A stretch of DNA of 36,501 nucleotides from a virus. Within the stretch, counting starts at the first letter, position 1. Every line of letters begins with the position of its first letter. A program made the position numbers and the translations under genes. The stretch covers positions 1 through 36,501 of the IMG/VR virus record IMGVR_UViG_3300046819_000366. One strand, written 5' to 3'. The notes under the pieces were generated by a model that was not told where the DNA came from, did no database searches, and saw only the letters and a list, made by a program, of their open reading frames with translations. This document shows, one piece after another, positions 11,665 through 19,796 of this stretch.

Positions 11665-11866
11665 ACATGGCACTCCCCTACTGATTAAATACGGTAGGGG
11701 GTGGCACTCCCACTATGCCACTGGGTGGCACTACCCTATCAAAACAAAAAGGGTACTGGGTATCATTACAAACATGGCACTGGGTATCATTATCTCAAAT
11801 TACAAAAGGCGTACTACACCATGTTACAAAGCTGGCAATAGTACCAATTACAATGCAGGCACTCCC
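11665..11866. repeat. Non-coding stretch with TGGCACT and ACTGGGTATCAT repeats
   Basis: TGGCACT occurs several times (for example near 11668, 11702, 11727 and 11775), and ACTGGGTATCAT occurs twice near 11756 and 11779. CCCCTAC (11684-11690) can pair with GTAGGGG (11694-11701 region). A 117-aa open frame here has no start signal or protein-like composition. Confidence 0.45.
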
Positions 11867-11893
11867 ATAGTGTGCTCACTATTATTTTTTTAT
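11867..11893 (+). terminator. Rho-independent terminator
   Basis: ATAGTG-TGCT-CACTAT stem-loop (11867-11882) followed by TATTTTTTTATTT. It ends the rightward early operon. Confidence 0.75.
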
Positions 11894-11994
11894 TTATTTT
11901 CTCATTATATGTATCATACACATTTACAAAATATTCAGATTTTTGCTATTTTGGTTTTTACAAATTTTTTCAGATTTCGTGTATAATAGACGGT

Positions 11995-12198
11995 ATGGGA
12001 ATATTAGACAACTTTGAAAATGCCTGGGATATAGACTTCCAGTACGAATCTACACCTATTAAACAAATCAATAATGCTGGAGAACCTTCTCTGGCTGCAA
12101 AATTATTTTCAGAAACCTGCTGCGATGGATGCTCATGCAAATCATCAACTAATCATGACACAGAGTTTCAATTAGATGAAATAGATTTTGATATTTAA
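11995..12198 (+). CDS. Cysteine-cluster small protein, 67 aa, leaderless start
   Basis: The start at 11995 (MGILDNFENAWD) follows TGTATAATAGACGGT, placing predicted +1 one base upstream of the ATG. The longer reading from 11872 runs through the terminator. ETCCDGCSCKSS (residues about 40-51) could bind a metal. The ends are acidic. Function unknown. Confidence 0.6.
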   Translation: MGILDNFENAWDIDFQYESTPIKQINNAGEPSLAAKLFSETCCDGCSCKSSTNHDTEFQLDEIDFDI

Positions 12199-12199
12199 A

Positions 12200-12397
12200 T
12201 CACCACTTACCAATCGGACAAGTAGCTTTTTCTAATTTTGTTTTAAGCTTCATAAAACATCCACACTTCTTACAAGTTTGATTTCCTTTACGAAAGAACT
12301 CACAGCCTCTACAAATATTCAAACGGTATTCTTCAAGCTCTTCTGGGCTACGAGGAGAACCATTAATCAAATCCCAAGGACGAACTTCATCTGACAT
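12200..12397 (-). CDS. Four/six-cysteine zinc protein, 65 aa
   Basis: ICRGCEFF, TCKKCGCFM and KATCPIGKW (residues about 28-65) form a pattern I recognise from small conserved phage and bacterial proteins. It likely binds one or two zinc ions. The ATG overlaps the stop of the upstream nuclease candidate (TAATG), so the pair is co-translated. The stop is one base from the convergent gene at 11995-12198. Confidence 0.75.
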   Translation of the reverse strand: MSDEVRPWDLINGSPRSPEELEEYRLNICRGCEFFRKGNQTCKKCGCFMKLKTKLEKATCPIGKW

Positions 12398-13002
12398 TAA
12401 ATAATCTCCAATTTGGACGGCATATCAATAATATCACAAGATACAGTAGTCCATAACTGATGAGACATAGTAGGACGTATAGTAGCAGACATCCCTGGTA
12501 TCTCCATTATATATTTATATCCAGTTCCATGCTTAGATTCTTTTCTTGCCCAATGCTCAATTGAGTAGTCAAGGTTTGTAGCTTCAAATACAAACAGGTA
12601 ATAGGTTTTAGTGTCATTTTTGGACGGTATAGAAGACCAATCCTGGTCTGCTTTTGCTAAACACACATAATAATCAGCATGTGTAGATGCAACACTCTCA
12701 ACCATCTTCTCTAGTGTTTCATGTTTGCCTAGCCTGGAGCCAGATATAACTAACGTACCTTTTACTGGGTCATATCTTCCTGACTTGACGCTAATGGATG
12801 TTCCTGACTCTAATGTCATGTCTATACTGACGCTATGGCTTCTATCAGGCTTCCAGTCGTTTGGCATACCGTTTTCGTTTAGGGCATCAGAAACCAACTC
12901 TTCTAGAAACTCGGATGTACACGGCAAGCGATACACAGAGTGATGGATTTTTAATTTATCCAGCAAGCTGCCAATTAGAATATTTTTTATTTGATCACGC
13001 AT
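12397..13002 (-). CDS. Possible PD-(D/E)XK-type nuclease, 201 aa
   Basis: Residues about 27-41 carry an acidic helix (TSEFLEELVSDAL). HSVSIDMTLESGTSISVKSG (56-75) follows, giving an E...D...(S)xK arrangement as in restriction-endonuclease-like folds. Later come a YYVCLAKADQDW strand and a YLFVFEATNLDY strand. This is fold-level inference; no close family is recognised. The promoter TGATACAAT ends about 10 nt upstream of the ATG, so the leader is at most 3 nt. Paired with the zinc protein at 12200. Confidence 0.5.
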   Translation of the reverse strand: MRDQIKNILIGSLLDKLKIHHSVYRLPCTSEFLEELVSDALNENGMPNDWKPDRSHSVSIDMTLESGTSISVKSGRYDPVKGTLVISGSRLGKHETLEKMVESVASTHADYYVCLAKADQDWSSIPSKNDTKTYYLFVFEATNLDYSIEHWARKESKHGTGYKYIMEIPGMSATIRPTMSHQLWTTVSCDIIDMPSKLEII

Positions 13003-13145
13003 AGTAAATCCATTGTATCAGACATGCTTGGATTGGTCAATCCATATGTGTCTAGGGGATGGTTTATATATCTTCTATTTCGGCGACGAATTAAGTGCCC
13101 CGCCCGAACTTAAAAGATAACTTAAATAATGATATAATACTTCTT

Positions 13146-13412
13146 ATGACCATACAAGACTGGGCTTCGTTAATTGTAGCAATACTTACAATTGTATCTT
13201 CAATCGCTTTTGGAATTAAATGGCTTGTAAAACATTATCTAAGCGAGCTTAAGCCCAATGGAGGCTCAAGCGTAAAAGACCAAATCAATAGATTAGAAAC
13301 TGCTTTAGAAGATCAAAGAATAGATTCTATTGAATCTAGAAATCGTCAAGAGTCTAAGCTTGATGATATGTATAAAATTTTAATTGAGCATATTGCTAAG
13401 ACTACCAAGTAA
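13146..13412 (+). CDS. Membrane-anchored coiled-coil protein, holin-like candidate, 88 aa
   Basis: The start at 13146 (MTIQDWASL) is set by TGATATAAT, which puts +1 one base before the ATG. The longer frame from 13095 starts upstream of the promoter. Residues 8-28 form a transmembrane helix. NGGSSVKDQINRLE then leads into a coiled coil. This layout occurs in actinophage holin or lysis-cassette proteins, but the lytic transglycosylase is 2.5 kb away. Confidence 0.6.
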   Translation: MTIQDWASLIVAILTIVSSIAFGIKWLVKHYLSELKPNGGSSVKDQINRLETALEDQRIDSIESRNRQESKLDDMYKILIEHIAKTTK

Positions 13413-13630
13413 TATAATTTTCCTATTTTCCTTATATACTATATATAAACTATCTTTTAAAAACCTTGTTTAGATATAGTTCTTTTCTTTATATATTTTA
13501 AGTATACACCACTCAATACCCTGGCTAATTACCTATAACATAACAAAACGGACATTTAGGATTATAACAATTTGATAACGATTTTAAATACTCTGGTTTT
13601 ATGTTTTTTGATTGGTGATATAATATTTAG

Positions 13631-14305
13631 ATGATTCCTAAAATAATATGGCAAACACACGAAAATAAATATAAGGATCTAGAGCCATTTCAAAAAAATA
13701 TTGTAAACACTTGGAAAAACTTAAATCCTGGCTGGGAATATAATTATGTTACTGCAGAGGAAAGACATGAACATATAAAAAAATACGATAATTTTTTATA
13801 TGAATGCTATAAGTTGTCACCTGCAGTAAATCAAACAGATATTTGGAGATTGATTGTTATATATGAATATGGTGGGTTTTATGCAGACATGGACTCTGTA
13901 TGCACCAGGCCTTTAGACGACATTATGCTTAACTGTTATAATAATGAAGATATGATATGTTCTCCAATTGCATATCAACACTACGGAGTCAATAATTCAA
14001 ACTTTGCTGGCTTAAAAAACAGCAAAATAATAAAATTAATGTTAGATAAAGCAACAGAGAAATGCATAAAATTTAAAGAATCTGATCCTGTAAATATTTT
14101 AAATTCACACATTGGACAACCATGTAATGGTTTATTTTCAAGTATAGCTTTAAAAAATACAAATAAAATTTGTTTTAATAATGAATACTTCTTGCATTCT
14201 TTAGACTATAAGGTAGATTTTAATAAAAAATATAACATATTCTATAAACAAAAAAAAATGTTTTATCTTGATTTAGCAAATGAAAATAATTGGATAATTT
14301 ACTAA
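13631..14305 (+). CDS. Glycosyltransferase with DXD motif (Och1/GT32-like)
   Basis: MIPKIIWQTH at the N-terminus, then PAVNQTDIWRLIVIYEYGG and YADMD (D86 and D88), are the hallmarks of the DXD sugar-transferase family that uses nucleotide sugars and a divalent metal. At 224 aa it is a compact single-domain form. It starts exactly at the predicted +1 of TGATATAAT (13617-13624). It may glycosylate a phage structural protein, a host surface glycan or DNA; the substrate is unknown. Confidence 0.8.
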   Translation: MIPKIIWQTHENKYKDLEPFQKNIVNTWKNLNPGWEYNYVTAEERHEHIKKYDNFLYECYKLSPAVNQTDIWRLIVIYEYGGFYADMDSVCTRPLDDIMLNCYNNEDMICSPIAYQHYGVNNSNFAGLKNSKIIKLMLDKATEKCIKFKESDPVNILNSHIGQPCNGLFSSIALKNTNKICFNNEYFLHSLDYKVDFNKKYNIFYKQKKMFYLDLANENNWIIY

Positions 14306-14374
14306 TTTATAACAATATGTTATAAACTGCTGTATTATTATTTTATTATAAAATAATGTTATAATTCATATGGG

Positions 14375-14433
14375 TTGGTTCCTAGGTTGCTGCATAACCC
14401 ACCCCACTGCCCCTAGGAGCCAATTCTTTTTAT
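14375..14433 (+). terminator. Rho-independent terminator with possible alternative fold
   Basis: TTGGTTCCTAGG (14375-14386) pairs with CCTAGGAGCCAA (14412-14423), followed by TTCTTTTT. TGGGTT (14371-14376) could instead pair with AACCCA (14397-14402), which would disrupt the stem. An AT-rich palindrome TTATAACA-ATA-TGTTATAA precedes it at 14307-14325. Confidence 0.7.
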
Positions 14434-14451
14434 TATGGTATAATCATTGAT

Positions 14452-14868
14452 ATGTGCTCACCTACCGTAGAAAAATTTGGGGCTACCCCAGCAAATATTC
14501 AATGGACTGTCGTTCGTGGAGACTCTTCCTCATTTACCGTGTCTCTTCTTGAAAATGACGAAGTTACTGAATTTGATACAGACGGATGGGGCTTTGCTGC
14601 AACGGCATATGATCCAAGCAGTGATATTCTTGACGAGCTAGAAGTTTCTATTATTGGTTCAGTTATAACTGTAACTGCACCAGCCTCTGTAACAGAAAAC
14701 TGGGGAATAAAATATAGATCAGTAGTTGCAGAGCTATCTTTTGATCTACAGGCAATAGTGCCAGACGGAAACTCAACAATTACGTGGACTCCAGTTATTG
14801 GAACAATCTGTGTACTGGGAGATGTAACTCCAAGTGGTACAAGAAATGTTATAGGCGGAGTATCTTAA
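14452..14868 (+). CDS. Baseplate/tail-associated beta protein, 138 aa
   Basis: TGGTATAAT puts +1 one base before this ATG. WTVVRGDSSSFTVSLLEND (residues 18-36) resembles WTIVKGDTASFRVYLTDD of the gene at 16461. Both look like the beta-sandwich N-terminal part of baseplate/receptor-binding accessory proteins of the BppU kind (inference). It opens the collagen-like fibre operon. Confidence 0.55.
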   Translation: MCSPTVEKFGATPANIQWTVVRGDSSSFTVSLLENDEVTEFDTDGWGFAATAYDPSSDILDELEVSIIGSVITVTAPASVTENWGIKYRSVVAELSFDLQAIVPDGNSTITWTPVIGTICVLGDVTPSGTRNVIGGVS

Positions 14869-14952
14869 ATGATAATTAAAATTAAGGACACCAATCCAAA
14901 ACTTCCACCATTGATAAAAATTAATGGAACTGTTTTTAAAGTAAAGAAGTAG
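14869..14952 (+). CDS. Micro-ORF, 27 aa
   Basis: Reads MIIKIKDTNPKLPPLIKING. Its ATG abuts the upstream TAA and its stop is 4 bases before the next ATG, so it fits the operon. Basic and beta-like. Function unknown. Confidence 0.4.
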   Translation: MIIKIKDTNPKLPPLIKINGTVFKVKK

Positions 14953-14956
14953 TAGT

Positions 14957-15700
14957 ATGGCCATATCAAAGAATATGGATGCTCCAAAAACAAAATATTC
15001 GGAAGCTGTTAAGTATACAAAAAGCATAGAAGCAAATAATACTGAGTATATTGCTGTTCCAGGAATCCAGGGCGAAAAAGGTGAAGCTGGACCAATAGGA
15101 CCGCCAGGACCAGAGGGACCAAGGGGTGAAAGAGGCATTCCAGGTAAAGACGGTAAGGACGGTCCACAAGGCCCACAAGGGCCTAAAGGGGAGCCTGGCA
15201 GAGGCGGTGGAGAAGGATATGAAAGTCCTTCAGGTCAATACCCAGGTTGGGCATATTATGAAAATAAAAATAAAAAACCAATGCTACTTGGACCAGATAG
15301 AGGCGACGACGGCTGGGTAGATATTTTAATGGATGACGACATAGATAGTAATATTTTAAGATTTCTTCCAGTAGGGTCTGTGTCACTCTGGAATTCTGTT
15401 ACTCAAAGAATTAATTTCAAACAATTAAAGGTAGGGGCAAGAGTAGATATCAGATATGATATAGCATTAACTACCGACACAAATAGCACTGAGGCTTGGA
15501 TAAGAACCTATATTCCAAAAGTAGAATCTCCAACAGGATATATTGGAATGCTCAAATATAAATATCCTTACGAAATGTCTATTAATCAAACCCTATATGT
15601 GGATCTTTCAAAAATTAGATCAGAGGGTGGAATAATTCAGGCAAGGGCAGATAATGAAAGCTCTATTATTCTTAAGGGAATGTATATCTCAATTTCATAA
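14957..15700 (+). CDS. Collagen-like tail-fibre protein, 247 aa
   Basis: Residues about 37-83 are Gly-X-Y triplets (GPIGPPGPEGPRGERGIPG and on), roughly 15 repeats with Pro in X and Y positions and GPP triplets. A short N-terminal segment precedes them. A C-terminal globular domain follows, with RFLPVGSVSLWNSVTQRIN. Such proteins form trimeric fibres. Nearby prolyl-4-hydroxylase-like enzymes could modify it (inference). Terminates at a bidirectional hairpin. Confidence 0.8.
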   Translation: MAISKNMDAPKTKYSEAVKYTKSIEANNTEYIAVPGIQGEKGEAGPIGPPGPEGPRGERGIPGKDGKDGPQGPQGPKGEPGRGGGEGYESPSGQYPGWAYYENKNKKPMLLGPDRGDDGWVDILMDDDIDSNILRFLPVGSVSLWNSVTQRINFKQLKVGARVDIRYDIALTTDTNSTEAWIRTYIPKVESPTGYIGMLKYKYPYEMSINQTLYVDLSKIRSEGGIIQARADNESSIILKGMYISIS

Positions 15701-15705
15701 AAAAA

Positions 15706-15736
15706 ATACCCCCAAGGCAAATAGCCAAGGGGGTAT
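15706..15736. terminator. Bidirectional terminator between convergent genes
   Basis: ATACCCCC (15706-15713) pairs with GGGGGTAT (15729-15736), with an inner GGC/GCC stem. A-runs lie on one side and T-rich sequence on the other, so both strands have a U-tract. Confidence 0.85.
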
Positions 15737-15745
15737 CTTTATAAA

Positions 15746-16318
15746 TTAGTGCGGAAACTTCTTCATCCAATTTTTAGTTTTTGGAGTTATCCCGTGCCAA
15801 GCAGACCAGTCTTCACCAGCATTGCTCATATGGTATGCAACCTGTGCATTGATAACAGGGTTTAGCAATTCACTATTAAAGTTTATGCCAAACTTATCTT
15901 TGCGACTTTCCTTAAGCATTCCCAGCATATTTATCTGAAAAATACCATAAGAGTTGTCACCAGTTTTTTCATTGCCATTAAAAGCCAAAGGCCTTCCGTT
16001 TGACTCTTTTTTAGCAACTGCCCAAGCCTTTACAAGCCCTTGTCCACGAAAGCCAACAGCATGTAATAGTTCTTTTAGCTGACGATCTGTCAAGCTAACT
16101 GAGTCTTGATATTTATGTAGAACTTCTATGTTCTTTTTTACCTTTGTAAGACTCTTAGGTTTAGAAACCAAAAAAACCGCCTTGGCGGTTAAAGGTTCAG
16201 AAACTAAGGGTTTACTTAGATTATTTTCAGTACTTAAAGCATTAGCTGCATTTGTTAGTGGTGCAAGCAGCCCAATTGAAGCAAGGATTCCAATCCAGAT
16301 CTTTTTATCTCTTCTCAT
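15746..16318 (-). CDS. Secreted lytic transglycosylase (SLT/lysozyme-like)
   Basis: The ATG at 16318 has a perfect AGGAGG 8 nt upstream. Residues 1-28 look like a signal peptide (basic MRRDKK, hydrophobic core, cleavage near TNAANA). The C-terminal domain has KAWAVAKKESNGRP with the catalytic glutamate at about 105, then SYGIFQIN and NAQVAYHMSNAGEDWSAWH, the transglycosylase SLT pattern. It would cleave peptidoglycan for lysis or entry. It is transcribed against the surrounding virion genes. Confidence 0.85.
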   Translation of the reverse strand: MRRDKKIWIGILASIGLLAPLTNAANALSTENNLSKPLVSEPLTAKAVFLVSKPKSLTKVKKNIEVLHKYQDSVSLTDRQLKELLHAVGFRGQGLVKAWAVAKKESNGRPLAFNGNEKTGDNSYGIFQINMLGMLKESRKDKFGINFNSELLNPVINAQVAYHMSNAGEDWSAWHGITPKTKNWMKKFPH

Positions 16319-16344
16319 CAAAATAACCTCCTAGAGACTAAAGA

Positions 16345-16362
16345 TGCTACCAGTTGGTAGCA
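16345..16362. promoter_or_regulatory. Perfect palindrome at the transglycosylase start site
   Basis: TGCTACCA-GT-TGGTAGCA has 8-bp arms. It covers about +1 to +18 of the leftward transcript predicted from TGTTATACT (16370-16378). It could be a repressor operator or a 5' RNA hairpin. Confidence 0.6.
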
Positions 16363-16369
16363 CTAACTA

Positions 16370-16378
16370 AGTATAACA
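16370..16378 (-). promoter_or_regulatory. Leftward promoter of the transglycosylase
   Basis: Minus strand TGTTATACT, extended -10, predicted +1 16363. A possible -35 TTGCTT lies 18 bp upstream. Confidence 0.6.
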
Positions 16379-16460
16379 TGTGATTGCCACAAAAAGCAAG
16401 TTTTATAACATTTTTTTATTAAACTTAATAATTGCTATTTTCAAGTGGTATAATATAAAA

Positions 16461-16874
16461 ATGGCAACTTATAGAGGACAGGGCGCATCATCATACGACA
16501 TTGGTGAAGCACCACCATTTATTAACTGGACAATTGTAAAAGGTGATACAGCATCCTTCCGTGTATATTTAACTGACGATGCTAAAGAGCCATTAACTAT
16601 TTCTGACTGGGATATTGAAGCGGAATTTAAAAGACCAACCACCCCAGTAGATCCTCAAGTAATCACAGATACTGCAACACTAATTTTTACACTTACTCCA
16701 GAACAAGATCTGGAAGATGCTGATGGTGAGTTTAAAGTTAATTTAACTGCAGCACAAACTGCACTACTTAGAACAAATGATATTTTTGATATTGAATTAC
16801 GTCTTCCACAGAACACACTTGTTTGGACAGTTGCTCAAGGGAAGATTACTCTCCTTGAGGATGTTACAAACTAA
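16461..16874 (+). CDS. Baseplate/tail-associated beta protein, 137 aa
   Basis: TGGTATAAT (16446-16454) sets +1 exactly on the ATG at 16461 (MATYRGQGASS), so the reading from 16380 is rejected. PPFINWTIVKGDTASFRVYL resembles the gene at 14452, suggesting a duplicated BppU-like N-terminal domain. The stop overlaps the next start (TAATG). Confidence 0.6.
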   Translation: MATYRGQGASSYDIGEAPPFINWTIVKGDTASFRVYLTDDAKEPLTISDWDIEAEFKRPTTPVDPQVITDTATLIFTLTPEQDLEDADGEFKVNLTAAQTALLRTNDIFDIELRLPQNTLVWTVAQGKITLLEDVTN

Positions 16875-17095
16875 TGGCAACAGTTGTTATAAGTAACAAT
16901 GCCCCAGTTTTTACAAGAGCTGTTGAAAGAGTTTCTTTTCCTAATGTGCAAATTACCCAGCCAAATCGTGGGGTAAATATAAATTCAGTACTACCATTTA
17001 GAATAAGATTTACAGCAATACAGATACCAACATCTATTGGTAATGTTCCAGCAATTCCGCTACAAATTATTGGTTTCTCTAACTATATACTTTAA
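16874..17095 (+). CDS. Hypothetical structural-region protein, 73 aa
   Basis: Reads MATVVISNNAPVFTRAVERV; beta-rich and proline-containing, ending IIGFSNYIL. Coupled to the previous gene. Possibly a small tail component, function unknown. Confidence 0.6.
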   Translation: MATVVISNNAPVFTRAVERVSFPNVQITQPNRGVNINSVLPFRIRFTAIQIPTSIGNVPAIPLQIIGFSNYIL

Positions 17096-17116
17096 AATGT
17101 GTGATATAATTTTGTC

Positions 17117-17563
17117 ATGGCTAAATTATCAATCTCAAGCATAAAGTCTCTCTTTCAAACAGGAGACCGTCCAAGTCAAACAAACTATGAAGATTTGATT
17201 GACAGCACTTCTGCAAGATCAACAGATCTTGGTTCAGATGGTAACAATGAAGTTACAATTAACGGAATTGAAAACTCAACAATTTTTGATAATTTTTTAG
17301 CAAGTGAATGGAGATCAGTAAAATACTTGATCTCAATTAAAAAGACTTCTGGTGGCGCAAACAAGTATTGGGCCACAGAATTAACCATAGTCCCTGACAA
17401 CACAGATGTGAATGTTAGTGAATATGGAACAGTGGACAACGATGGGAATATTGGCACCATCTCCGTGTCTAGAGCAGGAGATACAGTTTCACTAACTGTA
17501 GTTCCAGTGGGTGGACAAACCCCGATTACCTTGCGCTATTTGCGTATTGGTTTGAAGGCTTAA
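17117..17563 (+). CDS. Tail-fibre-associated protein, 148 aa
   Basis: TGATATAAT ends 6 nt before the ATG, so the transcript is leaderless. The C-terminal half (WRSVKYLISIKKTSGGANKY to LRYLRIGLKA) shares its layout with the C-terminus of the fibre at 17578, so the two may share a trimerisation or tip domain. The N-terminus is MAKLSISSIKSLFQTGDRPS. Confidence 0.6.
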   Translation: MAKLSISSIKSLFQTGDRPSQTNYEDLIDSTSARSTDLGSDGNNEVTINGIENSTIFDNFLASEWRSVKYLISIKKTSGGANKYWATELTIVPDNTDVNVSEYGTVDNDGNIGTISVSRAGDTVSLTVVPVGGQTPITLRYLRIGLKA

Positions 17564-17577
17564 TCTAAGGAGATAAA

Positions 17578-19272
17578 ATGGCAACAGTAACAAAAGATTT
17601 TAGAGTAAAGGCAGGACTGGTAGTTGAAGGATCAACTGCGACTGTCAATGGAAAGAATATTATCACAGCTGGCGTTGTTGACGCAAAGGGTGATTTAATT
17701 GTTGGTAGTGCAGATGATGCAGTAGCACGTTTAGCAGTAGGTACTGACAATTATATCCTTACAGCAGATTCTAGTGCAACCAATGGCGTTGCATGGAAAG
17801 CACCACAAGCAGTTGGTGAATTTGGATCAAGCATTGTATTTGAAGGTGCAACAGCAAATTCTTTTGAAACAACTATTGCAGTAACAGACCCAACTGCAGA
17901 TCGCACAATAACATTCCCAGATGCAACTGGTACAGTAGCACTTCTTTCAGACATTTCTAGTGCATCAGATTTACTCTCAACATCAGACATTGAAGAAGGG
18001 ACAAACCTCTACTTTACAGATGAAAGAGCACAGGACGCTATTGGAACCAATGTCGGAACTGGTCTTTCATACAACGATACAACAGGTGCAGTTTCTGTAA
18101 CAGCAAATACATATGATGCATATGGTTCAGCATCAACAGTTGCAGGCAACCTTACAACTCACGGCAATCTTACAGAAGCACACGGTGCAACTGGTGCGGT
18201 AGTTGGAACAACCAACACACAGACCCTTACAAATAAGACACTTACAAGCCCAACACTTACAACTCCAGCACTTGGTGTTGCTACTGCTGATTCTATCAAT
18301 GGTACAACTATTCCAAACACAAAGACTCTTGTTGTAACAACAGATAAGTTAAACGTACTTGCAGCAACATCTTCTTCAGAACTTGCTGGAATCATCTCTG
18401 ATGAGACTGGTACTGGAGCACTTGTTTTTGCTAACACCCCAACACTTGTAACACCAAACATTGGTGCTGCAACTGGTACATCTTTGGTTCTTTCAGGGGA
18501 CCTAACAGTTAATGGTACAACAACTACAATTAACTCAACAGAAATTACAGTTGACGATAAGAACCTTACCCTTGGTTCAGTAGCAACACCAACAGATGCA
18601 GGTGCAGACGGTGGTGGTATTACTCTTAAGGGTGCTACAGACAAGACTTTCTCATGGGTAGATGCAACTGATGCATGGACCTCTTCAGAACACCTTGATC
18701 TTGCTTCTGGCAAGGTATTAAAGGTTAATGGAACTCAGGTTCTCTCAGCAACAGAATACACAGGAAATGCTGCAACAGTAACAAATGGTGTTTATACAAC
18801 AAGTAAGATTTCAGCACTTGCTGCAACATCATCATCTGAACTTGCTGGCGTTATCTCTGATGAAACAGGAACTGGTGCTCTAGTATTTGCTAATACACCA
18901 ACCCTTGTTACTCCAGTACTTGGTGCAGCAACTGCAACAACCATTGCTTTCCCAAATGCTCTTGTTGGTTCTAATACATCAACTGCTGGAACTTCAGCAA
19001 CAAATATTGATGCATGGGCAGTATCATCATACTCTGCTGCTAAATATATTGTTCAATTGAAAAAGGGCACTGACATTGAAGTAATTGAAATATTGGTTGC
19101 AGTAGATGGATCAAATAACGTTTACTTGACAGAGTACGCTAATGTACAAAGCAATGGTGAACTAGGAACAACAAATGCTGCCTATGATGGCTCTGGCAAT
19201 GTTGTTCTTCAGGTTACTGCAGCAGCAGCAGATACATCTGTTAAGGTAAGCAAGACCTACATTCAAGCATAA
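17578..19272 (+). CDS. Modular tail-fibre protein, 564 aa
   Basis: TAAGGAGATAAA precedes the ATG. It is built of repeated modules: FETTIAVTDPTADRTIT near 100, TNTQTLTNKTLTSPTL near 215, SGDLTVNGTTTTINSTEI near 305, and SELAG(I/V)ISDETGTGALV twice. These modules are common in phage tail fibres. The last 95 residues form the same domain as in the preceding gene. Likely a receptor-contacting fibre. Confidence 0.75.
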   Translation: MATVTKDFRVKAGLVVEGSTATVNGKNIITAGVVDAKGDLIVGSADDAVARLAVGTDNYILTADSSATNGVAWKAPQAVGEFGSSIVFEGATANSFETTIAVTDPTADRTITFPDATGTVALLSDISSASDLLSTSDIEEGTNLYFTDERAQDAIGTNVGTGLSYNDTTGAVSVTANTYDAYGSASTVAGNLTTHGNLTEAHGATGAVVGTTNTQTLTNKTLTSPTLTTPALGVATADSINGTTIPNTKTLVVTTDKLNVLAATSSSELAGIISDETGTGALVFANTPTLVTPNIGAATGTSLVLSGDLTVNGTTTTINSTEITVDDKNLTLGSVATPTDAGADGGGITLKGATDKTFSWVDATDAWTSSEHLDLASGKVLKVNGTQVLSATEYTGNAATVTNGVYTTSKISALAATSSSELAGVISDETGTGALVFANTPTLVTPVLGAATATTIAFPNALVGSNTSTAGTSATNIDAWAVSSYSAAKYIVQLKKGTDIEVIEILVAVDGSNNVYLTEYANVQSNGELGTTNAAYDGSGNVVLQVTAAAADTSVKVSKTYIQA

Positions 19273-19291
19273 TTAAGAAAAGAGGATAGAA

Positions 19292-19753
19292 GTGGCAACT
19301 ACTAATAGAGACTTTAAGGTAAAGCACGGGCTAGATGTAGCCAATGGCGGTACCTTTGGAGGCACTGTTACAGTTGCCACTCCTACCCTTGATGCACATG
19401 CAACAACAAAACTTTACGTAGATAGCAAGGGAGCAATTGCTGCACCAGCATCAACAGCCCCAGCAAATCCAGTAAATGGGCAGCTATGGTTTGATACAGT
19501 ATCACGCCATGTATCAGTATATTCTACTGATCAGGCTGACTGGATTATGATTGCAACATTTTCAGATACCGCTGACCTTAGACAACATATTCACGATACT
19601 GCAATTGACGGAACTGGACTTATTGTCTCAGTCTTTCAAGATGCAGGCTTCTACGATTCAATTTTTACATCAACTGAAATTGCAGGATTCTATGATTCAG
19701 ATTATTGGAATAACAGCTACGACGGCGGAAGCCCATTAGATAATTTTAGTTAA
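19292..19753 (+). CDS. Short fibre/adaptor protein, 153 aa, GTG start
   Basis: GTG at 19292 behind AGAGGATAGAA. The N-terminus MATTNRDFKVKHGLDV matches the start of the 17578 product (MATVTKDFRVKAGLVV), so they share an attachment segment. DAHATTKLYVDSKGAIA is also shared with the large fibre at 19797. The C-terminal FYDSIFTSTEIAGFYDSDYW is a short repeat. Confidence 0.65.
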   Translation: MATTNRDFKVKHGLDVANGGTFGGTVTVATPTLDAHATTKLYVDSKGAIAAPASTAPANPVNGQLWFDTVSRHVSVYSTDQADWIMIATFSDTADLRQHIHDTAIDGTGLIVSVFQDAGFYDSIFTSTEIAGFYDSDYWNNSYDGGSPLDNFS

Positions 19754-19796
19754 TTATCTGATATAATACTACAGGACACCTAAGAGGAGACTATAA

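Noticed and set aside
11633-11986. 117-aa open frame
   Set aside because: It begins inside another gene, crosses a terminator and has no start signal.
14966-15178. Antisense ORF opposite the collagen repeat
   Set aside because: A long antisense frame is expected opposite glycine/proline repeats; it has no start context and an implausible Trp/Ser-rich composition.
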